From positions 248,001 to 312,000 of the forward strand of contig NZ_LR732504.1 of the NCBI RefSeq assembly GCF_902506425.1: DNA of 64,000 nt, in the 5' to 3' direction. This document shows positions 7,943-15,995 of this stretch, piece by piece. The notes below the pieces were generated by a model. The model saw nothing but the letters and a program-made list of their open reading frames with translations. It was not told the origin of the DNA and ran no database searches. The stretch is from Novosphingobium sp. 9U (lineage in GTDB: Bacteria; Pseudomonadota; Alphaproteobacteria; Sphingomonadales; Sphingomonadaceae). Position 1 is the stretch's first letter; each line of letters starts with the position of its first letter. The position numbers and the translations under genes are program-made.

Positions 7943-8032
7943 CCGGCAATTTACCGGTTTTCGTCCGCGGCGTGCATTTGCCGGAAAGCGGCAAACCTTT
8001 GCCGGCTCCAGGCGGATCGCGGGCAATTTGCC
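7943..8032. promoter_or_regulatory. Cluster of CGGCAA/TTGCCG palindromes in the flgA-operon/flgB divergent region
   Basis: Four related inverted repeats lie between the divergent operons: CCGGCAATTTACCGG (7943-7957), TTTGCCG-N5-CGGCAAA (7977-7995), CGGCAAA-CC-TTTGCCG (7989-8004, sharing a half-site with the previous one) and GGCAATTTGCC (8022-8032). They sit 40 to 130 bases upstream of the sigma-54 promoter at 8069, the usual place for enhancer sites. The FlbD-like activator at 25626 is the obvious candidate to bind them. A CCGTTCT on the minus strand (7936-7942) may belong to a promoter of the MotA-like operon. Confidence 0.65.
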
Positions 8033-8068
8033 GCCCACGCAAGTTTCCGGATGCCTCTCAAGGGCAAT

Positions 8069-8084
8069 TGGCACGCTGTTTGCT
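8069..8084 (+). promoter_or_regulatory. Sigma-54 promoter of the flgBCDEFGHIJ operon
   Basis: TGGCACGCTGTTTGCT matches the sigma-54 consensus (TGGCACG-N4-TTGCW) exactly. The predicted start is near 8095, about 40 bases before the flgB ATG. It is preceded by the CGGCAA palindrome cluster. Confidence 0.87.
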
Positions 8085-8134
8085 GAGATACGTCGCGAAC
8101 CGATGAAACGTCCACTCGAACAAGGAAAGATGCC

Positions 8135-8488
8135 ATGAGCGATAGCCTGTTCGGCATCCATGCCGCCGCTCTTGAACTGCGCTCGCAGCGCATGGGCATG
8201 ATCGCCAGCAACATCGCCAATGCCGCGACCCCTGGCTACAAGGCCAAGGACATCGACTTCAAGGCCGCGCTCGCCGCGAGCCAGAAGAGCACCGGCGGCG
8301 ACACCGACACGGCGGCCAAGGGCGCGGTGCTCTATCGTACGCCGGTGATGCCTTCGATGGACGGCAACACCGTCGAACTGCAGAACGAGCAGCTCGCGTT
8401 CTCCGAGAACGCGGTGGGCTATTCCACCACGCTCGAGTTCATCCGCAGCCGCGTCGACACGATCACGCGCGCGATGAAGGGCGACTAA
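8135..8488 (+). CDS. flgB: Flagellar proximal rod protein FlgB
   Basis: FlgB forms part of the proximal rod of the basal body and is exported by the flagellar type III system without a signal peptide. The 117-residue product shows the N-terminal rod/hook motif (MIASNIANAATPGYKAKDIDF, residues 22-42) and the amphipathic C-terminal helix typical of axial proteins. AAGGAAAG precedes the ATG. It is the first gene of the long plus-strand rod-hook-ring operon and follows the sigma-54 promoter. Confidence 0.94.
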   Translation: MSDSLFGIHAAALELRSQRMGMIASNIANAATPGYKAKDIDFKAALAASQKSTGGDTDTAAKGAVLYRTPVMPSMDGNTVELQNEQLAFSENAVGYSTTLEFIRSRVDTITRAMKGD

Positions 8489-8491
8489 GCG

Positions 8492-8890
8492 ATGCCCGGC
8501 ACAATCTTCGACGTCGCCCAGCGCGGCATGTCCGCGCAGCTGGTGCGCATGAACGCGGCCGCGTCCAACCTCGCCAACGCGGGCACAGTGACCGGCAGCG
8601 AAGCCGAAGCCTACCGCCCGATCCGCGCCGTCTTCGCAGAGGACCTCGATCGCGCGACGGGCATGGCCTCGGTCAAGGTGCAGGGCGTGGTGCGCGAGAA
8701 TGCCGCGGCGATCCGCCAGCACGATCCCGACCATCCGCTGGCCGATGCCAATGGCGACGTCTGGACCGCCCCGGTCGATGAGAACGCCGAGATGGTCGAG
8801 ATGCTCGAAAGCTCGCGCCAGTACCAGAACATGGTGGAGGCACTCTCCACCGCCAAGCAACTCATGCTCGAAACGATGAGGCTCAAATGA
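8492..8890 (+). CDS. flgC: Flagellar proximal rod protein FlgC
   Basis: The 132-residue product carries the axial-protein N-terminus (SAQLVRMNAAASNLANAGT) and the conserved FlgC segment that ends in VDENAEMVEMLESSRQYQNMVE with a final heptad helix. It starts three bases after the flgB stop and its stop overlaps the flgD start (ATGA). FlgC assembles with FlgB and FlgF in the proximal rod. Confidence 0.93.
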   Translation: MPGTIFDVAQRGMSAQLVRMNAAASNLANAGTVTGSEAEAYRPIRAVFAEDLDRATGMASVKVQGVVRENAAAIRQHDPDHPLADANGDVWTAPVDENAEMVEMLESSRQYQNMVEALSTAKQLMLETMRLK

Positions 8891-9189
8891 CCGTCAGCTC
8901 CGTATTCTCGAACTACTCGACCACGTCGACCGCGGCGAAGACGGACACGTCCTCGTCGAAGGGCGGCCTCGCCTCGCTCGGCGCAAACGACTTCATCAAG
9001 CTGATGACGGCGCAGATGCAGCAGCAGGACCCAACCGATCCGGTGGACCAGAAGCAGATGCTTTCGCAGATGGCGCAGTTCTCCACGCTCGCCAACAGCA
9101 CGGAAATGGGCAGCACGCTGAGCGCCATCGCCGGCAAGCTCGACGTGCTGATCTCCAAGACCGCAGCCAACAACTCCACCGCTTCTTAA
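8887..9189 (+). CDS. flgD: Short hook-capping protein FlgD
   Basis: FlgD caps the growing hook and guides FlgE assembly. Only the conserved N-terminal domain is present (LGANDFIKLMTAQMQQQDPTD, then QMLSQMAQFSTLANS). The protein is 100 residues long, where FlgD is usually 220 or more, so the C-terminal Tudor-like and Ig-like domains are absent. No frameshift or remnant of these domains is seen before flgE, which starts 12 bases later. The short form therefore looks genuine. Confidence 0.88.
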   Translation: MTVSSVFSNYSTTSTAAKTDTSSSKGGLASLGANDFIKLMTAQMQQQDPTDPVDQKQMLSQMAQFSTLANSTEMGSTLSAIAGKLDVLISKTAANNSTAS

Positions 9190-9201
9190 GGAGCCAGTCC
9201 C

Positions 9202-9996
9202 ATGTCCTATTACACTTCGATCAGCGGGCTGAAGAACGCCCAAACCGACCTCAACGTCATCAGCCACAACATAGCCAATGCCGAGACCAACGGCTTCAAG
9301 AAGTCGCGCGTGGAGTTTGCCGACATCGTCGCGAGTTCTTCGTTCACCAATCCCAAACAGCAGCAGGGCATCGGCTCGGCCGTCGACTCAATCACGCAGA
9401 ACTTTGCGATCGGTCCGGTCGAGCAGACCGGCTCGGCGCTCGACGTCGCAATCACCGGCGACGGCTTCTTCGAGATCAAGGCGCCAGGCGGCCAGACCAT
9501 GTTCACGCGCAACGGCTCGTTCGCGGTGGACGAGAACGGCTTTATCCATGACGGTTCGGGCAACCGCCTGCAGGCCTTCGCCGGCACCACCACCACCGGC
9601 GATCCGGCCGACATCCAGATCCCGCCGACCGCCGGCACGGCCACCTTCACCGGCGTCACCATCAGCCCCAAGGGGGCGGTAACCGCATCCTATTCGGACG
9701 GCACCAACACGCAGGTCGGCACCATCGCACTGGCGACCTTCATTGCGCCGTCCGGCCTCAAGCAGGTCGGCAGCTCGAACTGGACGCAGACCGGTCTTTC
9801 CGGCGCTCCCACCTTCGGCGCCCCCGACACCGGCGCCAACGGCGCGCTGCTCTCGGGCTCGATCGAGCACTCGAACGTCGATGTGGCCGAGGAGCTGGTG
9901 AACCTGATCACCGCGCAGCGCTACTTCCAGGCGAACGCCAAGGCGATCGATACCGCGACTCAGATCTCGCAGACCATCATCGGCCTGCGTTCGTAA
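9202..9996 (+). CDS. flgE: Short flagellar hook protein FlgE
   Basis: The N-terminus (MSYYTSISGLKNAQTDLNVI, then SHNIANAETNGFKKS) and C-terminus (VDVAEELVNLITAQRYFQAN) are those of axial hook/distal rod proteins. The position after flgD and before flgF identifies it as FlgE. At 264 residues it is much shorter than typical FlgE (about 400), so most of the exposed D2 domain must be missing. It is only as large as the distal rod protein FlgG at 10781. A Shine-Dalgarno AAGGAG precedes the ATG. Confidence 0.88.
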   Translation: MSYYTSISGLKNAQTDLNVISHNIANAETNGFKKSRVEFADIVASSSFTNPKQQQGIGSAVDSITQNFAIGPVEQTGSALDVAITGDGFFEIKAPGGQTMFTRNGSFAVDENGFIHDGSGNRLQAFAGTTTTGDPADIQIPPTAGTATFTGVTISPKGAVTASYSDGTNTQVGTIALATFIAPSGLKQVGSSNWTQTGLSGAPTFGAPDTGANGALLSGSIEHSNVDVAEELVNLITAQRYFQANAKAIDTATQISQTIIGLRS

Positions 9997-10022
9997 AGCC
10001 AAGAGACGCAAGGAACTGACCG

Positions 10023-10763
10023 ATGGACCGGCTCGTCTACACCGCCGTCTCGGGCATGAACGCGTCGATGGTGCGGGAACGCATGATCGCCAGCAACATG
10101 GCCAACGCGCAGACCATCGGCTTCAAGGCCGAGGTCCTGCAAGCGCAGTCCGTTACTCTGAACGGACCGCAGCTGGACGTGCGTTCGATGAACCGGTCCG
10201 AGGTCAAGGGCGCCTCCATGAAGGAGGGCGCGATCGTTCAGACCGGCCGCCCGCTCGATGTCGCCATGACCGGCGACACGATGCTGGCGGTGCAGTCGGT
10301 CGACGGCAACGAGGCCTACACCCGCCGCGGCGACCTGACCGTCTCGATCACCGGTGTGGTCGAAAACGGCGAAGGCCTGCCGGTGCTGGGCGAGAGCGGC
10401 CCGCTGATGGTGCCTCCCGGCTCCATGGTCTCGATCTCGCAGGACGGCTCGGTGCTGGTTACCGATCCGACCCAGCCCGAGCAGCAGCCTGCCAAGATCG
10501 ACCGGCTCAAGCTGGTGAGCACCAAGGGCTCGCCGCTCGAGAAGGACCTGGCGGGCGTGTTCCGCGTGCCCGGCGGCGGCGTGCTGCCGGTGGACGACAA
10601 TGCCAAGGTGATCCCCGAGGCGGTCGAACAATCCAACGTCAATTCATCCGAAGTCCTGGTCGACATGATCGAGGCGCAGCGCCTGTTCGATCTGCGCACC
10701 AAGCTCGTCTCGACCGCCAAGGAGCTCGACGAAGGCTCGTCCAAGCTCATGCGCCTCGACTGA
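10023..10763 (+). CDS. flgF: Flagellar rod protein FlgF
   Basis: This 246-residue axial protein begins with MDRLVYTAVSGMNASMVRE, contains MIASNMANAQTIGFKAE, and ends with a typical C-terminal helix (SSEVLVDMIEAQRLFDLRTK). The order flgE-flgF-flgG is the universal one, which separates it from its paralogue FlgG. FlgF forms part of the proximal rod. AAGGAA lies before the ATG. Confidence 0.92.
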   Translation: MDRLVYTAVSGMNASMVRERMIASNMANAQTIGFKAEVLQAQSVTLNGPQLDVRSMNRSEVKGASMKEGAIVQTGRPLDVAMTGDTMLAVQSVDGNEAYTRRGDLTVSITGVVENGEGLPVLGESGPLMVPPGSMVSISQDGSVLVTDPTQPEQQPAKIDRLKLVSTKGSPLEKDLAGVFRVPGGGVLPVDDNAKVIPEAVEQSNVNSSEVLVDMIEAQRLFDLRTKLVSTAKELDEGSSKLMRLD

Positions 10764-10780
10764 TCCAAGGAATATAGACC

Positions 10781-11569
10781 ATGCCAACCTCCGCCCTTCA
10801 CGTCGCCCGCACCGGCCTGGAAGCCCAGGACCAGCGCATGCGGGTCATCGCCAACAACCTGGCGAACGTTTCCACCACCGGGTTCAAGCGCGACCGCGCC
10901 AACTTCGCGACGCTGGCCTACCAGAACGCGCGCGTCGCCGGCGCGCAGTCCTCGACCGAGACGGCTTACGCGACCGGCCTGAACCTGGGCACCGGTGTCG
11001 GCCTGCAGTCGACCACGCGCATCGAGACGCAAGGGACGATGGAGCAGACCGACCGCTCCTACGACATGGCGCTGGACGGCGACGGCTACTTCCAGGTGCA
11101 GCTGCCCGGTGGACAGCTGGGCTACACCCGCGCCGGCAACTTCTCGCTGACGCAAGATGGCCAGGTGGTGACGACGCAGGGCTACCCGCTGCAGCCGCCG
11201 ATCAACGTGCCCCAGGGCACGACCTCGATCACGATCAGCCAGGACGGGACCGTCTCGGCAACCGTGACCGGCCAGGCCGAGTCGCAGGACCTGGGCCAGA
11301 TCACCATCGCCAGCTTCACCAATCCGGCGGGCCTGCAGGCGGCTTCCGACAACTTCCTGATGGAGACCAGCGCTTCGGGTCCCGCGCAGATCGGCATCGC
11401 CGGCGAAGAAGGCCGCGGCCACATCCGCCAGGGCATGCTGGAGGGCTCCAACGTCAACATCGTCGAAGAGATGGTGGACATGATCGAGACGCAGCGCGCC
11501 TACGAGATCAACTCCAAGATGATCTCCTCGGTCGACGAGATGCTGCGCAACGCGAACCAGACGCTGTGA
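10781..11569 (+). CDS. flgG: Flagellar distal rod protein FlgG
   Basis: FlgG makes the distal rod that spans the P- and L-rings. The 262-residue product is full length. The conserved N-terminus (ALHVARTGLEAQDQRMRVIA, then NNLANVSTTGFKRDRANF), the core (YDMALDGDGYFQVQLPGG) and the C-terminal helix (VNIVEEMVDMIETQRAYEIN) are all textbook FlgG. Its stop overlaps the flgH start codon. Confidence 0.96.
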   Translation: MPTSALHVARTGLEAQDQRMRVIANNLANVSTTGFKRDRANFATLAYQNARVAGAQSSTETAYATGLNLGTGVGLQSTTRIETQGTMEQTDRSYDMALDGDGYFQVQLPGGQLGYTRAGNFSLTQDGQVVTTQGYPLQPPINVPQGTTSITISQDGTVSATVTGQAESQDLGQITIASFTNPAGLQAASDNFLMETSASGPAQIGIAGEEGRGHIRQGMLEGSNVNIVEEMVDMIETQRAYEINSKMISSVDEMLRNANQTL

Positions 11570-12267
11570 GCACGATGCCTGCCCCATTCCGCAACATGGT
11601 GCGCATGGCCGGCGCCATCGCTGCAGCTGCCGCGATCAGCGCCGTGCTGCCCGATCCCGCCGCGGCCAAGAAGGCGCCCAAGCCGTCGGGCTTCGAAGCC
11701 ACCCTGCCCGTCGAGGCCGCGCCGCTGCCGGCGAACGGTTCGATCTTCCAGGCGAGCTACGGCTATGCCGCGCTGTACGAGGGCAACCGAGCACGCCGCA
11801 TCGGCGATCCGGTAACGATCCGCCTGGTCGAGAGCACCACCGCCTCAAAGTCGGTAAATTCCAAAAGTAACAAGGGCGGAGACGCCTCGATCACGCCGCC
11901 CTCATCAGGACCGTTATCGTTTCTTAACCCTAATGCCCTTAATGCTTCCTCGTCCTCGACGTTCAACGGACAGGGCAATGCGGGGCAGACGAGCAGCCTT
12001 TCGTCGACGCTTGCAGTGACCATCGCCGAGGTTCGGCCGAACGGCACCGCACTGGTCAGGGGTGAGAAGCAGATGATGTTGAGCCAGGGCGATGAATGGG
12101 TGCGGTTCTCCGGCATCGTGCGCCTCGTCGACATCGACGCGGACAACATCGTGCTCTCCACGCGCATCGCCGACGCCAAGATGGAATATTCGGGCAAGGG
12201 CGCGCTGCAGCGGGCGAGCAAGCAGGGCTGGCTCGGCCGTTTCTTCAACATCATTTCGCCGTTCTGA
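11566..12267 (+). CDS. flgH: Flagellar L-ring protein FlgH, without a lipoprotein cysteine
   Basis: FlgH forms the outer-membrane L-ring. The C-terminal half is typical (RIGDPVTIRLVESTTASKS, TLAVTIAEVRPNGTALVRGE, GIVRLVDIDADNIVLSTRIA, then YSGKG). The N-terminus is a signal sequence (about residues 10-34, ending in DPAAAKK). The classic FlgH is a lipoprotein, but this protein has no cysteine at all and therefore cannot be lipidated. The GTG at 11566 overlaps the flgG stop; an ATG three codons later is an alternative start. The length of 233 residues is normal. Confidence 0.93.
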   Translation: MSTMPAPFRNMVRMAGAIAAAAAISAVLPDPAAAKKAPKPSGFEATLPVEAAPLPANGSIFQASYGYAALYEGNRARRIGDPVTIRLVESTTASKSVNSKSNKGGDASITPPSSGPLSFLNPNALNASSSSTFNGQGNAGQTSSLSSTLAVTIAEVRPNGTALVRGEKQMMLSQGDEWVRFSGIVRLVDIDADNIVLSTRIADAKMEYSGKGALQRASKQGWLGRFFNIISPF

Positions 12268-13373
12268 TGATGCGCAGCCTCTTTCACACTCTCGCCGCCG
12301 CCCTTCTCAGCGCCATGCTGGTGATCGTGCCCGCTCATGCCGAGCGCGTGCGCGATCTCGGCCAGTTCCAGGGCGTGCGCTCCAACCAGCTGACCGGCTA
12401 CGGCATCGTCGTCGGCCTGCCCGGCACCGGCGACGACAACCTCGCCTACCTGACCCAGGCGATGAAGGGCGTCTCGGGCCGCATGGGCCTGACGCTCCCG
12501 CCCGGCGTGCAGCCCGGCCTCAAGAACGCGGCTGCGGTGATGATCACGGCCGACCTTCCTGCGTTTGCCAAGCCCGGCCAGCGCATCGACGTGACCGTCT
12601 CCACGATCGGCAAGGCCAAGTCGCTGCGCGGTGGCGCGCTGATCATGACCCCGCTGTACGGCGCGGACGGCCAGATCTACGCGATGGCACAGGGCAACCT
12701 CGCGGTTGGCGGCCTCGATGTCGGCGGCAAGGACGGCTCCAACGTCACCATCAACATCCCGACTGTCGGCCGCATCTCGGAGGGCGCCAGCGTGGAACGC
12801 GCGGTCGCGACCGGGTTCGACAACGGCGCCGACCTCAGCTGGAACCTGTTCACCGCGGACTTCCTTACCGCCAGCCGCGTGCGCGATGCGATCAACCGCA
12901 AGCTGCCCGGCACGGCCAGCGTCACCGACGGCGTCAGCCTCTCGCTGCGCTTGCCGCCTGACGCCGACACCCGCGCCAGCCTGATGGCCGCGATCGAGAT
13001 GATCGACGTCTCGCCCGCAGAAACCCCGGCGCGCGTCATCGTCAACAGCCGCACCGGCACCGTGGTCATCAACAACGCCGTGCGCGTGGCGCCCGCCGCG
13101 ATCAGCCACGGCAAGCTGGTAGTGCGCATCGACGAGAAGCCGACCGTGGTCCAGCCCGCGCCGTTCAGCCAGGGCCGCACTGCGGTGGAGCAGAACTCCA
13201 AGCTCAGCGTCGAGGAAGAGAACCGCAAGGTCATGATGTTCCAGCCCGGCGCCTCGCTCAGCAAGATCGTCGACGCGCTCAACATGCTGGGCGTCACTCC
13301 GTCGGACCTCGTGGCGATCCTTGAGGCACTGAAGCAAGCCGGAGCCCTGAAAGCCGAGATGGTGGTGATATGA
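12267..13373 (+). CDS. flgI: Flagellar P-ring protein FlgI
   Basis: FlgI builds the periplasmic P-ring around the rod. The 368-residue product has a cleavable signal (SLFHTLAAALLSAMLVIVPAHA) and the highly conserved mature start ERVRDLGQFQGVRSNQLTGYG, followed by GLPGTGD. It ends with the conserved LSKIVDALNMLGVTPSDLVAIL region. Two ATG codons in tandem (12267 and 12270) follow the flgH stop with a one-base overlap. Its assembly needs FlgA (6301). The stop overlaps the flgJ start (ATGA). Confidence 0.96.
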   Translation: MMRSLFHTLAAALLSAMLVIVPAHAERVRDLGQFQGVRSNQLTGYGIVVGLPGTGDDNLAYLTQAMKGVSGRMGLTLPPGVQPGLKNAAAVMITADLPAFAKPGQRIDVTVSTIGKAKSLRGGALIMTPLYGADGQIYAMAQGNLAVGGLDVGGKDGSNVTINIPTVGRISEGASVERAVATGFDNGADLSWNLFTADFLTASRVRDAINRKLPGTASVTDGVSLSLRLPPDADTRASLMAAIEMIDVSPAETPARVIVNSRTGTVVINNAVRVAPAAISHGKLVVRIDEKPTVVQPAPFSQGRTAVEQNSKLSVEEENRKVMMFQPGASLSKIVDALNMLGVTPSDLVAILEALKQAGALKAEMVVI

Positions 13374-13687
13374 CGAGCGTTTCTGCCACGAACCTGGCTT
13401 CGACGAAGCTGATCGGCGCGAACGCCACCGATCGCGAGAAGCTGTCGGCCGCGGCCAAGCAGTTCGAAGCGGTGTTCGTGCGCCAGATGCTCAGCGCCGC
13501 GCGCAAGGCCGATTTCGGCGGCGACGACCTGTTCGGCGGGCAGGCGCTCGATACCTTCCGCGAGATGCAGGACAACAACTTCGCCGACATCACCGCGCAG
13601 ACCGGCGCGCTGGGCTTCGCCGCCAAGATCGAGGCGCAAGTCGCACGCTTCCTGCCGTCCAGCCAGACCTCGCAGAAGGCCAAGTAA
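13370..13687 (+). CDS. flgJ: Rod-binding protein FlgJ, N-terminal domain only
   Basis: The 105-residue protein contains just the rod-binding (rod cap) domain: KLSAAAKQFEAVFVRQMLSAAR, then FGGQALDTFREMQDNNFADI. The C-terminal muramidase domain of enterobacterial FlgJ is missing, as in many alphaproteobacteria. The transglycosylase at 4385 probably replaces it. It overlaps flgI by 4 bases and lies 3 bases before flgK. Confidence 0.93.
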   Translation: MTSVSATNLASTKLIGANATDREKLSAAAKQFEAVFVRQMLSAARKADFGGDDLFGGQALDTFREMQDNNFADITAQTGALGFAAKIEAQVARFLPSSQTSQKAK

Positions 13688-13690
13688 GCC

Positions 13691-15028
13691 ATGGCCAGCG
13701 ACCTCCTCGCCATTGCGCGCAGCGGCACCCGCGCCGCCCGCGCCGCGCTCGACGTCACGGCGCAGAACATCGCCAATGCCTCGTCCGAGGGCTATGTGCG
13801 GCGCTCGGTGTCGCTGTCGGAAGTTTCGGCGACGAGCACGCTCAGCGGTACGGCCAGCATCAGCCTGTCGGGCGTGCGGGTCAGCGGCATCGCGCGCAAC
13901 GCGGACTTGTTCCGCCAGGCCGAAGTGCGCCGTACCGGCTCCGACGCCGCGCGCGCCAGTGCCGAGGTCCAAGGCCTGGAGAACATCGAATCCGCCGTCG
14001 AGCAGAGCGGCCTCTATGAAGCCTCGGTGGCGTTCGAAGGCTCGCTCCAGCAGCTCGTGTCCGATCCCACCGACGGCTCGCTGCGCGCGGCCGCGCTGGA
14101 AAGCGCGCGCACGCTGGCGAGCACCTTCAACGTCACGTCCAAGAGCCTAGACGCAGCCGGCGAAGGCTTGCGCTTCGAGGCGCAGGACGGCGTCGACCAG
14201 GTCAACCTGCTGTCCGGCGAACTGGCACGGGTGAACGCCCGTCTCACCCGCACGGCCGACGGCTCCAGCGATCAGTCGACGCTCCTCGACCAGCGCGACA
14301 CGCTGCTGCAGAAGCTGAGCTCGCAAGTCGACGTCACCACCGTGTTCTCGTCCGACAAGACCGTCGAAGTGCGCCTGGGCGGTAGCACCGGGCCGCAGCT
14401 GGTCTCCGGCCAAACGGTCGGCGCGCTGGCGATGCAGACCGCGACCGATGGCACGATCGGCTTCACCGTCAACGGCACCGCCGTCGCTCCTGCTTCAGGC
14501 GCTTTGGCCGGCAAGGCCCAAGCGCTGGTGCAAGTCGCGGAGACCCGGACCAAGATCGATGCCGTCGCCGGAAGCGTGATCGCCACCGTCAACGCCGCGC
14601 AAAGCTCAGGCGTGGACCTTGCCGGTGCGGCCGGCCAGCCGATCTTCTCGGGCACCAAGGCGGCCGACATCGCCGTGGTCGCCACCAGTGGCAGCCAGAT
14701 CGCCACCGCTCCGGCTGGCACAACGGCCGGGAGCCGCGACTCGGGCAACCTTGCTGCGCTGCGCACCGCCCTGAGCGCCGCCAACCCCTCCGGCGGCCTC
14801 GATGCCACCTTGTTCGACATCTCCAGCGCCGTCGCCGGCCGCACCGTGACGCGTGACGCGCTGGTTTCCATCGCCGACAGCGCCAGCATCGCGCTGCAGA
14901 CGCAAGCCGGCGTCGACCTCGACCAGGAGGCGGTGAACCTGGTGCGCTACCAGCAGGCCTTCCAGGCTTCGGGCCGCGTGATGCAAGTCGCCAACGATCT
15001 TTTCGACACGCTCCTGGGCATCCGCTGA
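13691..15028 (+). CDS. flgK: Hook-filament junction protein FlgK (HAP1)
   Basis: FlgK joins hook and filament. The 445-residue product has the axial N-terminus (IARSGTRAARAALDVTAQNI, then ANASSEGYVRRSV) and the C-terminal helix (DLDQEAVNLVRYQQAFQASG) with the final FDTLLGIR. It contains no cysteine, as usual for secreted flagellar proteins. It directly follows flgJ and precedes flgL by 7 bases. FlgN (5381) is its likely export chaperone. Confidence 0.95.
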   Translation: MASDLLAIARSGTRAARAALDVTAQNIANASSEGYVRRSVSLSEVSATSTLSGTASISLSGVRVSGIARNADLFRQAEVRRTGSDAARASAEVQGLENIESAVEQSGLYEASVAFEGSLQQLVSDPTDGSLRAAALESARTLASTFNVTSKSLDAAGEGLRFEAQDGVDQVNLLSGELARVNARLTRTADGSSDQSTLLDQRDTLLQKLSSQVDVTTVFSSDKTVEVRLGGSTGPQLVSGQTVGALAMQTATDGTIGFTVNGTAVAPASGALAGKAQALVQVAETRTKIDAVAGSVIATVNAAQSSGVDLAGAAGQPIFSGTKAADIAVVATSGSQIATAPAGTTAGSRDSGNLAALRTALSAANPSGGLDATLFDISSAVAGRTVTRDALVSIADSASIALQTQAGVDLDQEAVNLVRYQQAFQASGRVMQVANDLFDTLLGIR

Positions 15029-15035
15029 GGCTATC

Positions 15036-15959
15036 ATGACCATCCTGACTTCCAACAGCACCAGCGCCTTTTTCGACCGCGCGCGCAGCGACATGACGGC
15101 GCTGCGCAAGCAGACCGAGAAGCTCCAGTCGCAGATCGGCAGCGGTGCGCGTCTGGGGCGGTCATCGGACGATCCGGTCGCCGCATCGCGCCTGCGCACG
15201 CTGGCGCGGGCGGATGCCTTGGCCAAGATCGACAGCACGAACGCCAATCGCGCCACGTCCGATCTCAACATCGCCGATTCGACGATGTCGGACTTCACCA
15301 CCGCAATCGCGCGCGCCAAGGAACTGGCGACCCAGGCGGCCACCGGCACGCTCAGCGCCGACCAGCGCGCCAGCATCGGCAAGGAGCTGGAGGCGATCCA
15401 CGGCACGCTGGTGGGCCTCGCCAACACCCGCGACTCGAATGGCAACGCCCTGTTCGGCGGCGAGAACGCGACGATGGCCTATACGCTCGATGCCTCGGGC
15501 AACGCTGTCTACGCCGGCACGCCCAGCAGCGGCGACTTGCCGCTGGGCGACGGCCAGACCGTCACCCGCTCGATGACCGGCCCCGAGTTCCTGAACTTCA
15601 AGGTCGACGGCCAGGACACCGACTTGATGGCGGTGGTGAAGTCCTTGTCGGACACGTTGCAGGCCGGCGGCACCGATGCAGCGGGCGCGGCCAACAAGGC
15701 GCTCGACGCGCTCTCGGCCGGGCTCGACACCGTCAGCACCGGCCAGACCGTGGTCGGCTCGCGCCTGGCCTGGATCGAGCTCACCACCGACCGGCGCAGC
15801 AACCTTGCCGAACTGCGCGCGGGCGAGGAAACCGACATCGGCGGTGCCGATCCGGCCACCTCGATCGCGCGCCTGCAGGAGATGATGGTGGTGCTCCAGG
15901 CCAGCCAGGCCAGCTTCACCAAGCTCTCGCAACTCAGCTTGTTCAACCAGCTCAACTGA
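15036..15959 (+). CDS. flgL: Hook-filament junction protein FlgL (HAP3)
   Basis: The 307-residue protein has flagellin-like ends: an N-terminal coiled-coil (RSDMTALRKQTEKLQSQI followed by SGARLGRSSDDPVAASRL) and a C-terminal helix (SIARLQEMMVVLQASQASFTKL, then LSLFNQLN). The internal GNALFGGENA motif is typical for FlgL. It lies immediately after flgK and is the second junction protein before the filament. It is the last gene of the flgB-flgL run; motA starts 36 bases later with its own Shine-Dalgarno. Confidence 0.93.
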   Translation: MTILTSNSTSAFFDRARSDMTALRKQTEKLQSQIGSGARLGRSSDDPVAASRLRTLARADALAKIDSTNANRATSDLNIADSTMSDFTTAIARAKELATQAATGTLSADQRASIGKELEAIHGTLVGLANTRDSNGNALFGGENATMAYTLDASGNAVYAGTPSSGDLPLGDGQTVTRSMTGPEFLNFKVDGQDTDLMAVVKSLSDTLQAGGTDAAGAANKALDALSAGLDTVSTGQTVVGSRLAWIELTTDRRSNLAELRAGEETDIGGADPATSIARLQEMMVVLQASQASFTKLSQLSLFNQLN

Positions 15960-15995
15960 CGCAGCCGCACACGACTTTTCGGGGGTATTGAAGAC

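Noticed and set aside
8023..8036. A minus-strand sigma-54 site for the MotA-like operon
   Set aside because: GG and GC spacing fits, but the -24 lacks the CACG part and the bases coincide with one of the activator palindromes; too weak to call.
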